From Pseudomonas sp. (GTDB lineage Bacteria > Pseudomonadota > Gammaproteobacteria > Pseudomonadales > Pseudomonadaceae): DNA of 64,000 nucleotides. Under the pieces are notes generated by a model. It was given only the letters and a program-made list of their open reading frames with translations, did no database searches and was not told the DNA's origin. Where the stretch lies: positions 124,001 through 188,000 of the forward strand of contig NZ_JAUYNT010000005.1 in the NCBI RefSeq assembly GCF_030698175.1, given 5' to 3'. Shown piece after piece: positions 26,901-36,309 of this stretch (position 1 is its first letter; the number at the start of each line of letters is the position of its first letter). Made by a program: the position numbers and the translations under genes.

Positions 26901-27150
26901 TTTCCGGCCGATCATCATGACCTCCCTGGCCTTTATCCTCGGCTGCTTGCCGCTGGTGCTGAGCACGGGCGCCGGTAGTAACAGCCGGCATTCGATCGGT
27001 ACCGGGGTGATTGGCGGCATGTTGGCGGCCACGGTGCTGGCGATCTTCTTTATTCCGATGTTTTACGTGTTGGTGGAGAAGTTTTCCGCGCTACTGAGCC
27101 GTAAAAAACCTCAGACGCCCGCCGCCACCGAACCCTTGCACGGCGAATAA
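23995..27150 (+). CDS. RND multidrug efflux pump (HAE1 family)
   Basis: A 1051-residue inner-membrane pump, standard for HAE1. It opens [24 protein letters not shown] with GTG at 23995, seven bases after AAGGAG. The proton-relay pair in TM4 is visible as [20 protein letters not shown]; the second half has [14 protein letters not shown] (TM10 Lys). [25 protein letters not shown] is the porter domain start. With the adaptor it would form two-thirds of a tripartite pump; no outer-membrane channel gene is adjacent, so a shared TolC/OprM is expected. No substrate can be named. A terminator hairpin follows at 27163. Confidence 0.95.
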   Translation: MISRFFIDRPIFATVISVVITLAGLVAIKQLPVAQFPEILPPQVSVTTSYPGASAQVIAETVAAPLEQKINGVPGMIYQLSNSFSSGAMSLQVYFEVGTDPDQATIDVNNRVQQALAQLPEQVSRQGVVVKKKSSSILQVVTLYSPDNSLTPTYISNYGLINVIDELARLPGVGDVSQFGAKNYSMRVWLKPDKLAQYNLTPTDVADAIKKQNSQFAAGSFGQEPMATRQDFTYTVTTEGRFSEPEQFENIILRTDATGASLLLKDVARIELGAQDYGMVTAMNGQQNAAFGVYLAPGANALDTAKAVKDTMERLSKRFPPGITYSVPYDTTVFVNVSIEEVLHTFVEALLLVVLVVFVFLQNWRATLIPLLAIPVALVGTFAGMYALGFSINLLTLFGLVLAIGIVVDDAIVVIENVERVMREEKLPPREATIKAMEEVTGPIIAVVLVLCAVFIPVGFLGGLAGQMYKQFAITIAISVAISGVVALTLSPALCAILLKADHADHEPIAPFRWFNRFFARITEGYGAGVSFFLKRSLLGVVMFGGMLALIVLLFGKVPSSLVPDEDQGYVLNAYFLPPAASLSRTSTLTADFDQKLLKHPAVANVVTFAGYDILTSGNRSDAGVSFVTLKDWKERETPELNAMNLTRTFMGMGQAEKDGLVLSFNPPAITGMSTTGGFEGYIQDRSGATAQQLAAKAAEFVAAAKLRPELVGVRTTFDVSVPQYHVELDRTKAQAQGVPIADVFTAMQSTFGNYYVNDFNKYGRTWQVTLQSESEFRSKPEDLGKVFVRSVSGHLVPLSALITQNRVLGPNVFTHFNIYSSAKVIGGPAPGFSSGQALEAMEAVAREVLGSDYQLGWVGSAYQEQAASGSSSTAFIFGLIMVFLILAAQYERWSLPLAVVTAVPFGVFGAVLAVWLVGLSNDVYFQVGLLVLIGLAAKNAILIIEFAVQSRAEGMPLLEAALHAAKMRFRPIIMTSLAFILGCLPLVLSTGAGSNSRHSIGTGVIGGMLAATVLAIFFIPMFYVLVEKFSALLSRKKPQTPAATEPLHGE

Positions 27151-27162
27151 CCGCCACCAAAC

Positions 27163-27192
27163 AACGCCGCCCAGCACACGCTTGGCGGCGTT
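27163..27192 (+). terminator. Terminator after RND operon
   Basis: AACGCCGCC (27163-27171), loop CAGCACACGCTT, GGCGGCGTT (27184-27192), then GTCGTTTCT. Perfect 9-bp stem, 13 bp after the pump stop. Confidence 0.75.
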
Positions 27193-27238
27193 GTCGTTTC
27201 TGCTGGGTAATCTTTCAATCTTGGCCGTGAGTGTGACG

Positions 27239-28414
27239 ATGAATTTACGAATTTTATTGCTGCTGGGTGCGCTTTGCGCTTTTGGGCCTTTGGCCATCGA
27301 CTTTTATCTACCGAGTTTTCCGGCGCTGGCGCAGGCGTTCGCCACCGATGTTGAACGGGTGCAACTGACCCTGGCGGTGTATTTCATTGGTTTGGCCGGC
27401 GGGCAGCTGATTTATGGGCCGCTGGCGGATCGCTTCGGTCGGCGCCGGCCGCTGATTTTTGGCGTGCTGTTGTTCAGCGTGGCCTCGGCGGTGTGTGCCT
27501 TGGCCACCAGCTTGGAGTGGCTGATCGCCGCGCGTTTTTTGCAGGCGCTCGGCGGCTGCGCCGGGATGGTCATTTCGCGGGCGGTGGTGCGCGATCTGTG
27601 TGATCCGCTGGCCTCGGCCAAAGTCTTTTCCCAGTTAATGCTGGTGATGGGCTTGGCGCCGATCTTGGCGCCCTTGGCCGGCGGAGTGCTGTTGACGCAC
27701 TTTGGTTGGCAGTCGATTTTCATCAGTCTGACGCTGTTCAGCGGTCTCTGTGCTTTGGCGGTGGCCTGGTGGTTGCCCGAGACCTTGACTCGGCACTCAA
27801 CGCCGGCGTCGCTGCGGGCGGCGCCCAGGCAGTATTTACGCTTGCTGGCCGACCCGCAGTTCGTCGGCCATGCCCTGACCGGCGGGTTGGTGATGGCGGG
27901 GATGTTCGCCTATATCGCCGGCTCGCCTTTTGTCTTTATCGAACTCTACAAGGTGCCGGCGCAGAGCTATGGCTGGTTGTTTGGCAGTAATGCGGCCGGC
28001 TTTATTTTGTTTGCGCAGATTAACTCTCGGCTGCTGCGCCGCCATGGCCCGGCTTACTGGCTGCGCCGCAGCGTTTGGGTGTATTTGGCCGGCGCCTTGG
28101 TTTTGTTGGCGATCAGCCTGGCGCAACCCACGCAGTTGTGGCCGCTGCTGTTGCCCCTGTTTGTGGTGGTGGCCAGCTTGGGCTGCATACTGCCGAATGC
28201 CTCGGCCTGCGCCATGGCCGGGCAAGCCGCCCATGCCGGCAGTGCCTCGGCGTTGCTGGGGTTTATCCAGTTTGGCTTGGCGGCAGGCGCCTCGGCGTTA
28301 GTCGGTGCGCTGCATAATGGCACCGCGCAACCGCTGGCGTTGGTCGTTAGCCTGTGCGCCGCGCTGGCGGTCATTTGTGCGCTGGTTACCGCTCGTTCGC
28401 CGCGGGTGGTTTAG
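27239..28414 (+). CDS. MFS exporter, Bcr/CflA drug-resistance type
   Basis: A 391-residue, 12-helix major facilitator. AIDFYLPSFPALAQAF in TM1, GLAGGQLIYGPLADRFGRRRPL (motif A) after TM2 and RFLQALGGCAGMVISRAVVRDL in TM4 are the Bcr/CflA signature. Members export bicyclomycin, sulfonamides, chloramphenicol or cysteine. The ATG at 27239 gives the family N-terminus; the ribosome site is weak (GTGAGTGTGACG). The stop overlaps by 3 bases the stop of the convergent small gene. Confidence 0.9.
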   Translation: MNLRILLLLGALCAFGPLAIDFYLPSFPALAQAFATDVERVQLTLAVYFIGLAGGQLIYGPLADRFGRRRPLIFGVLLFSVASAVCALATSLEWLIAARFLQALGGCAGMVISRAVVRDLCDPLASAKVFSQLMLVMGLAPILAPLAGGVLLTHFGWQSIFISLTLFSGLCALAVAWWLPETLTRHSTPASLRAAPRQYLRLLADPQFVGHALTGGLVMAGMFAYIAGSPFVFIELYKVPAQSYGWLFGSNAAGFILFAQINSRLLRRHGPAYWLRRSVWVYLAGALVLLAISLAQPTQLWPLLLPLFVVVASLGCILPNASACAMAGQAAHAGSASALLGFIQFGLAAGASALVGALHNGTAQPLALVVSLCAALAVICALVTARSPRVV

Positions 28415-28590
28415 CCTGCGGCGCGTTGTTCTACACGGGGTAAAAAATGCGGGGCATGCAAGCGCGCTTCAAGGGTGGCGACGAAGTTGCGCGCCTCACC
28501 TTCAGTGCGAAAGCTCACGGCGTGTTGGTCCATGCGCACTTGCCAGCAGGTGCCTTTGGCCATGGTTAGTGGGCGAATGAGAATATTCAT
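28411..28590 (-). CDS. Small conserved-looking protein of unknown function
   Basis: A 59-residue protein, MNILIRPLTMAKGTCWQVRM then DQHAVSFRTEGEARNFVATL, starting at 28588-28590 with GAGGTGG upstream. The beta-beta-alpha look (strand, QHAVSFRTEGEARNFVATL helix) recalls small DUF2188-like domains. The longer frame to 28659 has no ribosome site. Located between a convergent MFS gene and the GGDEF/EAL gene. Function unknown. Confidence 0.6.
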   Translation of the reverse strand: MNILIRPLTMAKGTCWQVRMDQHAVSFRTEGEARNFVATLEARLHAPHFLPRVEQRAAG

Positions 28591-28655
28591 AAAGGCCACC
28601 TCGTAAATAAGAGAGTGCAGTGTAGGCCCGCATGCTTGCACTTCCATGATCTGGA

Positions 28656-31600
28656 TCAAGCGACCGACTGACGGTGGTTAATAAGCCAGTCGTGCAAATT
28701 TTCCAGGCTGAGGGGGCGGCTAAACAAATAGCCCTGGGATTGCTCGCAACCCAATCGGCGCAAGGCCGCCAGCTGGCCGCTGGTTTCCACGCCTTCGGCG
28801 ATGATGGTCAGATTGAGGCTGCGGGCGAGGGTAATGATGGTGGCGACTATCTCGAGGTTGCCGTGATCCTCGGGTACCCCGTGCATAAAGCTTTGGTCGA
28901 TTTTCAGCTTATCCAGCGGGAAGCGCCGTAGATAGGCCAGTGACGAATAGCCGGTGCCGAAGTCATCCACCGCCAAACGTAAGCCCAGGCTTTTCAGCGC
29001 GCGCAAACTGGCCTGGGTTTGCGCCACATCGTCCATTAGCGCGCCTTCGGTAATCTCCAGCTCCAGGCAACTGGCGGGCAGACCGCTGTCATTCAGGGCG
29101 TCGCGCACCTGCTTGAGCAGGTCGGGCTGGCGAAACTGCCGAGGCGACAGATTGACCGCCACGGTGTCCAGCGCCAGTCCTTGATTGCGCAGTGCTTGCG
29201 CCTGACGACAGGCTTCGCGCAGCACCCAGGTGCCAATTGGCACAATCAGCCCGGTGTCTTCGGCGAGCGGGATAAAGTCCGCCGGCGAAATCATCCCCTC
29301 TGGGCTGTTCCAGCGCACCAAGACCTCGACGCCCAGCGGTGCCCCGCTGTGGGTATCGACCAGCGGTTGGTAGTGCAGGATAAACTCACCGCGCTTGATC
29401 GCCTGGCGCAGCTTGCTCTCCATGGTCAGCCGACTGTGGGCGCGGGCGGTCAGTTCTTGGGTGTAAAAGCGGTAGGTGTTGCGTCCTTCGGCCTTGGCTT
29501 GATAAAGCGCAGCGTCGGCATTGCGGATCAGCTCGTCAGCGCTCTGGCCGTCGTCGGGGTAATAGCTGATGCCAATGCTGGCGCCCAGGTAGGCGTCGCG
29601 CTCATGGTCCAGCGGCAGCGGGCGCTCAAACAGTTGAATCAAGGCTTGGGCAATTTGTGCGGCCTCTTCGGGGCGGGCTAAATTCTCCAGCACCACCAGA
29701 AACTCATCACCGCCCAAGCGTGCCAGGGTGTCCTCATTGCGCAGGCGTTGCTGCAGGCGCCGGGCCACGGTGATCAGCAGCTCATCACCGATCGCATGAC
29801 CGAGGCCATCATTGATGGTTTTGAAGTGATCAAGGTCGATAAACAGCACCGCCACCCGTTCGCCATGCCGTTGGGCGCGCTCCAGGGCGTGACTGAGGCG
29901 CTCATGGGCAAACAGGCGATTGGGCAGGTCGGTGAGTGGATCGTAGTGGGCCAGGTGGGCGAGCCGCTCTTGGCTGTCTTTGAACATGCTCAGGTCGGTG
30001 AAGGCCAATACATAGCGTGGCTGCGCCGGGTCACAGTCGCGCACCCGACTGGCGTTCAGCCACAGCGGGCAGAGCGAGCCGTCGGCGCGGCGCGCGGTGA
30101 GTTCGCCCTGCCAATCATCTTGGGCTTTCAGGCTGCGCCAGATGGTGCGATAGCGACTGCGCTCGGCCGGGGTGCTGAGTAGTAAGGGTAGGCGGTTGCC
30201 CGCCGAGGCCTCGGCGGGTTGCCCGGTGATGGCGCTATAGGCCGGGTTACTGGCCAGAATACGCCGCTGTCCATCGACGATCAGCACCGCCTCGCGGGTG
30301 CTCTCAAACACCGTGGCGGCTTGGCGCAGCGCCTGCTCCTGTTGTTTGCGTTGACCGATATCTTCAATCAGCGAGATAAAATAGTGCGGCTCGCCGTTGG
30401 CATGGCGAATCAAGGTGACGCAGAGATTGGCCCAAAGCAGGCTGTGGTCGGCGCGTAAGTAACGCTTCTCCATGTGATAGCTGCGAATCTGGCCGGCCAA
30501 CAATTGCTGCATTTGGCTGAGGTCGGTGGGCAAGTCTTCGGGGTCGGTCAGCTCCTGGACGTGCAGCCCAGTCAAGCGCTCCTCGCTGTAACCGAGTAGC
30601 TCACAGAGCTGGCGGTTGACCCGCAGCAGTTCGCCGCTGGGTGATACGTGGGCGATGCCGAGGGCGGCATGTTCGAAGGTGGCGCGAAAGCGCAGCTCAA
30701 CTTCTTGGCGCGCCGCCTCACGCTGCTGTTGCTGCAGGGCGAGTCCGGCGAGGCGGGTGAACTCAGTTACCAGGGCGATGTCGTCGTCACTGGGTAGACA
30801 GCACTCACGATAATAAATACCAAAGGTGCCCAGCACCTGACCGCTGTCATTTTTGAACGGCAATGACCAGCACGCCTGCAGGTCGGCGGCGCGGGTGAGC
30901 GCGCGGTAATTTTGCCAGTTGGGGTGGCTTTGCAGGTCTTCGGCGATCACCAGTTCACCGCTGGCGGCCGCGGCGCCGCAGGAGCCAACGTCCCATTGCG
31001 CGCTGATGCCGTCGACGGCGGTGCAATAGTCGCTGGGCAGGCTTGGGGCGGCAACCAGCTGCAGTTTGCCGGCATTAAGCAGCATGATCGACACGCGCAT
31101 CTGCGGGTTCAACGCCTCCAGACGCTCGGCGATGCTGCTCAGGGTGTTGTTGAGTGGGGCGTGCATAAGCAGTTGATCGAGCACCAGGTTGCGTGCCAGT
31201 TGCAGCTCTTGGGCCTGATGCTGGGCATGGATGTCGCTCAGGCTGCCTTGCAAGCCGCGGCCGCCATTCGGGCTCAATTGCAGCTCGACCCAATGCAGGC
31301 GGCCATCGGCGCGGTGCAAGCGGCATTCACCGCTCCAGCCGCTCAGCTGGCCGCTGAGTATTTGCGCGCCGTGGTGGCTGACGTTGACGGCATCTTCGGG
31401 GTGCAAAAAACTTGGCAGGGCTTGGCCGAGGCTGCTGCGTTCGGCGTGCCCGGTGATAATCGCCCAGGCCGGATTAAGGAAACTTAACTGCAGTTGCGGG
31501 TCGCAGAGGAAAATCGCCTCGTCGAGCTGATTGAGCAGCTGCCGGTAGCGCGCCTCGCTGTTGTGCAGGGCTTGGTGGGCGGCTTTTTGCGCGCCCAGGT

Positions 31601-32543
31601 CGATATCGACACAGTACAACTCGACCTGTTCATGGCTATTGCGCAGCAGTAAGTGGCTGGAGTAGACCCACACCAGTTCGCCGTTTTTACGCTGCAATTG
31701 CAGTTCGGCGGCCGGAATCGGCGCGCCACCGGTCAGCATCTTTTGCACATCGCTGGCCACTTGTGGACGTAGCGGCGGCGGAATAATCAGATTTTCCAGC
31801 TGCTGGCCGAGCGCTTCAGTGCGTGAGTAGCCATACAGGTCGCAGCTGGCCTGGTTCCAGTAAATCACCCGGCGTTGGTGGTTGTAGCCCTGCACGGCAA
31901 TCCGAGGGGTGTGTTCGAACAATTGCCGAAAGCGTTGTTCGCTCTCGCGCAGCGCCTGTTCGTCCCGATGTTGCTGGCTGATGTCCTGCAGACTGCCATA
32001 GGGCGCGCCATCTTCATCGACTTCGCCACGTAGCAGCAGCCAGCGGAAATGCTCATCAGCAGTCGGTAGCAGGCGCAGGTCGATCAGCAGGGGCGCATGG
32101 CCGTTGAGGAAACGTTGCCAGGCCTGCTCGACGGCTTGGCGGTCGGCTGGGTGCAGCCACTCCAGCAGTGCGGCAAAGCTGTTGGCCTGGCACTCTGGCG
32201 GCTGGCCGAGCAGAGCTAAGGCGGGCGCCGACCAGATAAATTTGCCTGGATATTGCCAGTTGCCCAGCTTGGCATTGCGCTGCGCGAGCTCTAGTTGGCG
32301 GTTGCTGGTGCTTAATGCGTCGAACAAGCGCCGCTTGGCGTGTTGTTCGCGCAGGCTGAGCACGCCGATCAGTAATGCGCTGAGCAGCACGAAGGCCAGG
32401 CCTTTGTAAGTTTGCAGCAGCTGGGTGGCGGCGCTGCCTGGGCCGAGCGAGCCGAGCACGCGGTCGCTGAGCAGAATCCATGTGGAACTAAACAAGATGT
32501 AGATGCCGGCTAAGCGCAGCGGCTGGTGCAGATCGGGTTGCAT
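28656..32543 (-). CDS. Membrane-associated multi-PAS/GAF GGDEF-EAL cyclic-di-GMP protein
   Basis: A 1295-residue receptor. Two hydrophobic segments (about 9-28 and 45-66) are followed by a chain of PAS domains (about 85-200, 205-320, 325-435), a GAF domain (about 445-615: DVGSCGAAAASGELVIAEDL), two further PAS domains (about 625-870), a GGDEF domain with RLGGDEF at about 943 and an I-site RxxD five residues before it (RNEDTLARL), and an EAL domain with EVLVRW (about 1073), DDFGTGYSSLAYLRRFPLDKL and a C-terminal EQSQGYLFSRPL. Both catalytic signatures look intact, so it could make or degrade c-di-GMP. PAS/GAF multiplicity suggests ligand, redox or light input, but no cofactor Cys or His is obvious. 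Confidence 0.92.
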   Translation of the reverse strand: MQPDLHQPLRLAGIYILFSSTWILLSDRVLGSLGPGSAATQLLQTYKGLAFVLLSALLIGVLSLREQHAKRRLFDALSTSNRQLELAQRNAKLGNWQYPGKFIWSAPALALLGQPPECQANSFAALLEWLHPADRQAVEQAWQRFLNGHAPLLIDLRLLPTADEHFRWLLLRGEVDEDGAPYGSLQDISQQHRDEQALRESEQRFRQLFEHTPRIAVQGYNHQRRVIYWNQASCDLYGYSRTEALGQQLENLIIPPPLRPQVASDVQKMLTGGAPIPAAELQLQRKNGELVWVYSSHLLLRNSHEQVELYCVDIDLGAQKAAHQALHNSEARYRQLLNQLDEAIFLCDPQLQLSFLNPAWAIITGHAERSSLGQALPSFLHPEDAVNVSHHGAQILSGQLSGWSGECRLHRADGRLHWVELQLSPNGGRGLQGSLSDIHAQHQAQELQLARNLVLDQLLMHAPLNNTLSSIAERLEALNPQMRVSIMLLNAGKLQLVAAPSLPSDYCTAVDGISAQWDVGSCGAAAASGELVIAEDLQSHPNWQNYRALTRAADLQACWSLPFKNDSGQVLGTFGIYYRECCLPSDDDIALVTEFTRLAGLALQQQQREAARQEVELRFRATFEHAALGIAHVSPSGELLRVNRQLCELLGYSEERLTGLHVQELTDPEDLPTDLSQMQQLLAGQIRSYHMEKRYLRADHSLLWANLCVTLIRHANGEPHYFISLIEDIGQRKQQEQALRQAATVFESTREAVLIVDGQRRILASNPAYSAITGQPAEASAGNRLPLLLSTPAERSRYRTIWRSLKAQDDWQGELTARRADGSLCPLWLNASRVRDCDPAQPRYVLAFTDLSMFKDSQERLAHLAHYDPLTDLPNRLFAHERLSHALERAQRHGERVAVLFIDLDHFKTINDGLGHAIGDELLITVARRLQQRLRNEDTLARLGGDEFLVVLENLARPEEAAQIAQALIQLFERPLPLDHERDAYLGASIGISYYPDDGQSADELIRNADAALYQAKAEGRNTYRFYTQELTARAHSRLTMESKLRQAIKRGEFILHYQPLVDTHSGAPLGVEVLVRWNSPEGMISPADFIPLAEDTGLIVPIGTWVLREACRQAQALRNQGLALDTVAVNLSPRQFRQPDLLKQVRDALNDSGLPASCLELEITEGALMDDVAQTQASLRALKSLGLRLAVDDFGTGYSSLAYLRRFPLDKLKIDQSFMHGVPEDHGNLEIVATIITLARSLNLTIIAEGVETSGQLAALRRLGCEQSQGYLFSRPLSLENLHDWLINHRQSVA

Positions 32544-32739
32544 CCTTACCCCCTGGACACAAAAGGCAGGCGGCGGCTGGGCTGCAGCGGCCTACTCAAT
32601 GGCGACCTGCTGCAGTTTAGTTCCTAGGAGAAAAACGGCGGCAATTCAGTAGAAACATCTGGCTCTGTTGCGGCGCTTATTGCGTGACTATGGGCATAAG
32701 GCGCAGCGCCTGAGTCGGGGGCGCTGCGTGTTCTTGGCT

Positions 32740-33696
<957 letters not shown>

Positions 33697-33825
33697 TCAT
33701 CGGCGGGCGGAAAACGCCGAGTTTAACTCCCTGGTCAACAATCTGGCAGCTGCAGTTGTTGGTGAATAAATGATCAGTTCGAGCCGGGCCAAGGCTGGGC
33801 TGGCTTTGGCTGAGTAGTGCAGGGC

Positions 33826-34046
33826 TTATCCACAGCCTTGTCCACCGTCGCCGTGGACAACTAGGGTGGCGGGATAAAGCCTCGATAGAGGCGCTGAAAA
33901 CGCCGGTATAAAACTGAAAAATTCAATAAATACAGCTTGTTATCTGCAGATTAGGTTTTTTCTTAGGAGCTTGTGCAAAAACTGAACAATAGTCTACAGG
34001 CCGCGTCTGGGCAGGGCTGGAGGTGGCTGTCCAAGGTTTATCCACA
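33826..34046. promoter_or_regulatory. Perfect DnaA boxes in a 700-bp gap, with AT-rich stretch between
   Basis: TTATCCACA occurs exactly at 33826-33834 and again at 34038-34046. Near-matches TTGTCCACC (33838-33846) and GTGGACAA (33853-33860) sit next to the first. Between them lies an AT-rich run (33905-33965: ATAAAACTGAAAAATTC, AATAAATACAGCTTGTTATC). This resembles a DnaA-binding locus, though dnaA, rpmH, dnaN and gidA are not nearby. Confidence 0.45.
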
Positions 34047-34140
34047 GCACTGTGCACAGAAGTTGTGGGTTAAGTTTTGGCTATGTACCCGTTACGTGTT
34101 GATACCCGCCAAGTTGTTAATTACCTGAGGCTGGGCATTC

Positions 34141-34325
34141 GTAGGTTGGGTTAGCGGCAGGTGGCGCGCCCTAAGCAGCGCTACGGTTTAAGCCGCCGCG
34201 TAACCCAACATCGGGCCTATGTCGCGCTAATTTCGCAAAGAGTCTGAAACCGCTCGGTGGGTTACGCAGCGCACTGACTGTGAGCAAAGGTTTGAGTCTG
34301 CGTGGCGCCGCTAACCCACCCTACG
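34141..34325. repeat. REP-type doublet, GTAGGTTGGGTTA variant
   Basis: GTAGGTTGGGTTAGCGGC pairs with GCCGCGTAACCCAAC at 34192-34208, and a second hairpin GGTGGGTTACGCAGC pairs loosely with GGCGCCGCTAACCCACCCTAC at the end. Together they fill the space before the TetR gene stop at 34385. Confidence 0.7.
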
Positions 34326-34384
34326 AACTGCATTTCCCACATCCATGTGGGTCACCGCTGGCTCTTGCGGATGGCTGCGCGCTG

Positions 34385-35047
34385 TTAGCCCTTGACCGGC
34401 GGCGTCAGGCCGCAACCCTTGAGGATGATTTGCGTCAGGTTGGCGGTGGCCTTGGCGAAGTCTTCTTTGGTCTGGCGCGAACGCCCGCTGACCCGGCAGA
34501 TCGAGCTGGAGAAGTCGGCGTAATGCTGGGTGCTGCCCCACAGCAGGAAGATCAGGTGCACCGGGTCGATGGGGTCCATCTTGCCCTGGTCGATCCAGGC
34601 CTGAAACACCGCCGCCCGGCCGCGAAACCATTCCTGATAGTTCTGGTTGAAGTGCTCGGCCATGCATTCGCCACCGCTGATCACCTCCATGGCGAAGATC
34701 TTCGAGGCTTGCGGTTGGCGGCGGGAGAACTCCATCTTGGCGCTGATATAGGCCGCCAGAGCGCTGGCCGGATCATCTTCGGCGCGCAGGTTGCTGAAGG
34801 CGCTGTCCCAGAGCTCGAGAATATTGCGCATCACCTCGACATAGAGCCCCTGCTTGCTGCTGAAGTAATAGTGCAGGTTGGCTTTGGGCAGGCCGACCCG
34901 CTGGGCGATGCTGTTCATGCTGGTGCCTTTGAAACCGTGGCAGGCGAACTCCTCGGCGGCGGCGGCGAGTATCGCTTCTTGGTTTTTTAGGCGGATGCGG
35001 CCGGTGGTTTTTTCAGTTGTAGCGAGGGTGTTGTTGTCGATGCTCAT
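34385..35047 (-). CDS. RutR-like TetR-family regulator
   Basis: A 220-residue TetR repressor. HTH: KNQEAILAAAAEEFACHGFKGTSMNSIAQRVGLPKANLHYYFSSKQGLYVEVM (about 22-74). The effector half contains FSRRQPQASKIFAMEVISGG and PIDPVHLIFLLWGSTQHYADF, which match E. coli RutR closely; RutR binds uracil and thymine and controls pyrimidine degradation. In pseudomonads relatives regulate the reductive (pyd) route, whose product is beta-alanine. The gene lies next to the beta-alanine genes bauA/mmsA, so a link is plausible. GGAAAGACTG precedes the ATG. Upstream there is a 12-bp inverted repeat. Confidence 0.88.
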   Translation of the reverse strand: MSIDNNTLATTEKTTGRIRLKNQEAILAAAAEEFACHGFKGTSMNSIAQRVGLPKANLHYYFSSKQGLYVEVMRNILELWDSAFSNLRAEDDPASALAAYISAKMEFSRRQPQASKIFAMEVISGGECMAEHFNQNYQEWFRGRAAVFQAWIDQGKMDPIDPVHLIFLLWGSTQHYADFSSSICRVSGRSRQTKEDFAKATANLTQIILKGCGLTPPVKG

Positions 35048-35120
35048 CAGTCTTTCCGTGGCGGTTTTGAGGCGTGCGCATTGATACCGCAGCCGCCTAG
35101 ACGGGGCAAGCCGGCAGCCG

Positions 35121-35169
35121 AAAAAACCTGACCGTTGGCAGGCTATAAGTAAAAATAGTCAGGTTTTTT
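35121..35169 (-). terminator. 12-bp perfect inverted repeat with T-run, terminator of LysR gene or operator of TetR gene
   Basis: AAAAAACCTGAC (35121-35132) and GTCAGGTTTTTT (35158-35169) flank a 25-base loop. Read on the minus strand it is a hairpin ending in six Ts, 40 bp after the LysR stop, so it suits an intrinsic terminator; because the arms start with As it works both ways. It is also 74 bp upstream of tetR, so an operator role is possible. Confidence 0.6.
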
Positions 35170-35208
35170 GCTGCTGTGCGCCATGTTGGCGCACTTATGG
35201 GCGCGGCT

Positions 35209-36132
35209 TTAGTTGCTGCTGCTGGCCAAGGCTTCGAGAAAGCTTTCCAGTACCAGGTGCGGGCGCCGACCTTTGCGGGTGACGGCCGCCAGGCTGACCT
35301 CATAGAAACACTCGCTGGGTTTGAGGACTCGCAGCCGACCCTGTTGCAGCCATTGCTGGGCGTAATGGTCGGGCAGGTAACCGATATAGCGGCCGGTCAA
35401 AATCAAAAAGGCCATGCCTTCGCGGTCCGAGGCGCTGGCGGTGCAATTGAGGGCTTGGTAGCAGGCTTGCGCCTCGGGCGGCAGGCGAAAGGTCGGGGCT
35501 ATGGCGTCTTGCAGATGCAGGCGGGCATCTGCCAGCTCGCGGTCGTCAACGTAGAACAACGGGTGGCCGACCGCGCAATAGAGTTGCGAGCGCTCGCTGT
35601 ACAGCGGTTGGTATTCCAGCCCGGCTAGGGCGCTGGTTTGCGGCACCACGCCAACGTGTAGGCTGCCATCCAGCACGCCTTGCTCGACTTCGCTGGGCGG
35701 GGTCATGCGGATCTGGATGCGCACGTCCGGGCCGCGCTCTTTCAGTCGTGCCAAGGCATGGGTGATGCGCATGTGCGGCAGGGTGACCAGGTTATCGGTC
35801 AGGCCGATATTCAGCTCGCCGCGCAAATGCTGGTGCAGGCCGTTGACCTCGGTGCGAAAACTTTCCAGCGCGGTGAGCAGTTGCCGGGACGATTGATAAA
35901 CCTCGCGACCTTCTTCGGTCAGGGCAAAGCCGGCGCGGCCGCGCTGGCACAGGCGCAGCCCGAGGCGTTGCTCGAGATCGCTCATTTGCTGGCTGATGGC
36001 CGAGCGGCCAATGCCCAGCGCGCTTTCGGCGGCGGAGAAACCACCGCACTCGACCACGCTGCGAAAGATGCGTAACAGGCGGATATCAAAGTCGCTGACT
36101 TGGGCCAGCGGGGCGGGGCGACGAGTACTCAT
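35209..36132 (-). CDS. LysR-family regulator divergent from bauA
   Basis: A 307-residue LTTR. HTH around residues 13-72: FDIRLLRIFRSVVECGGFSAAESALGIGRSAISQQMSDLEQRLGLRL. The effector domain carries LHVGVVPQTSALAGLEYQPLYSERSQLYCAVGHPLF. It is transcribed away from bauA from a 177-bp region that holds a family B REP, the usual arrangement of an LTTR with its target. In P. aeruginosa bauA has a neighbouring regulator called BauR; I cannot tell whether this is its orthologue, so no symbol is given. Confidence 0.88.
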   Translation of the reverse strand: MSTRRPAPLAQVSDFDIRLLRIFRSVVECGGFSAAESALGIGRSAISQQMSDLEQRLGLRLCQRGRAGFALTEEGREVYQSSRQLLTALESFRTEVNGLHQHLRGELNIGLTDNLVTLPHMRITHALARLKERGPDVRIQIRMTPPSEVEQGVLDGSLHVGVVPQTSALAGLEYQPLYSERSQLYCAVGHPLFYVDDRELADARLHLQDAIAPTFRLPPEAQACYQALNCTASASDREGMAFLILTGRYIGYLPDHYAQQWLQQGRLRVLKPSECFYEVSLAAVTRKGRRPHLVLESFLEALASSSN

Positions 36133-36213
36133 TGTTTAGTGCTTGGTTATCTAATGATCGTAAGAGTTGAATTTTACTGACTTTATGCCTGTGGCACCTT
36201 TATCTGCAACAGC

Positions 36214-36274
36214 TGTAGGAGCGAATTTATTCGCGATCCCCGGATAACGGCTCGCGAATAAATTCGCTCCTACA
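36214..36274. repeat. REP-type hairpin (family B) in the lysR-bauA promoter region
   Basis: The arms at 36214-36236 (TGTAGGAGCGAATTTATTCG...) and 36252-36274 (...ATAAATTCGCTCCTACA) are perfectly complementary over 23 bp with a 15-base loop. The position, 36 bp upstream of the bauA start, puts it in the 5' leader or between promoter and gene. Confidence 0.9.
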
Positions 36275-36309
36275 CATAAGAACACTGCTCTTCGCCATGA
36301 GATCGCCCA

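Noticed and set aside
33826..34046. Chromosomal replication origin
   Set aside because: dnaA, dnaN, rpmH and gidA, which flank oriC in pseudomonads, are absent, so only a DnaA-binding site is claimed.
36190..36206. Possible sigma-54 promoter (TGGCACCTTTATCTGCA) upstream of bauA
   Set aside because: The GG-to-GC distance is one base longer than the invariant sigma-54 spacing.
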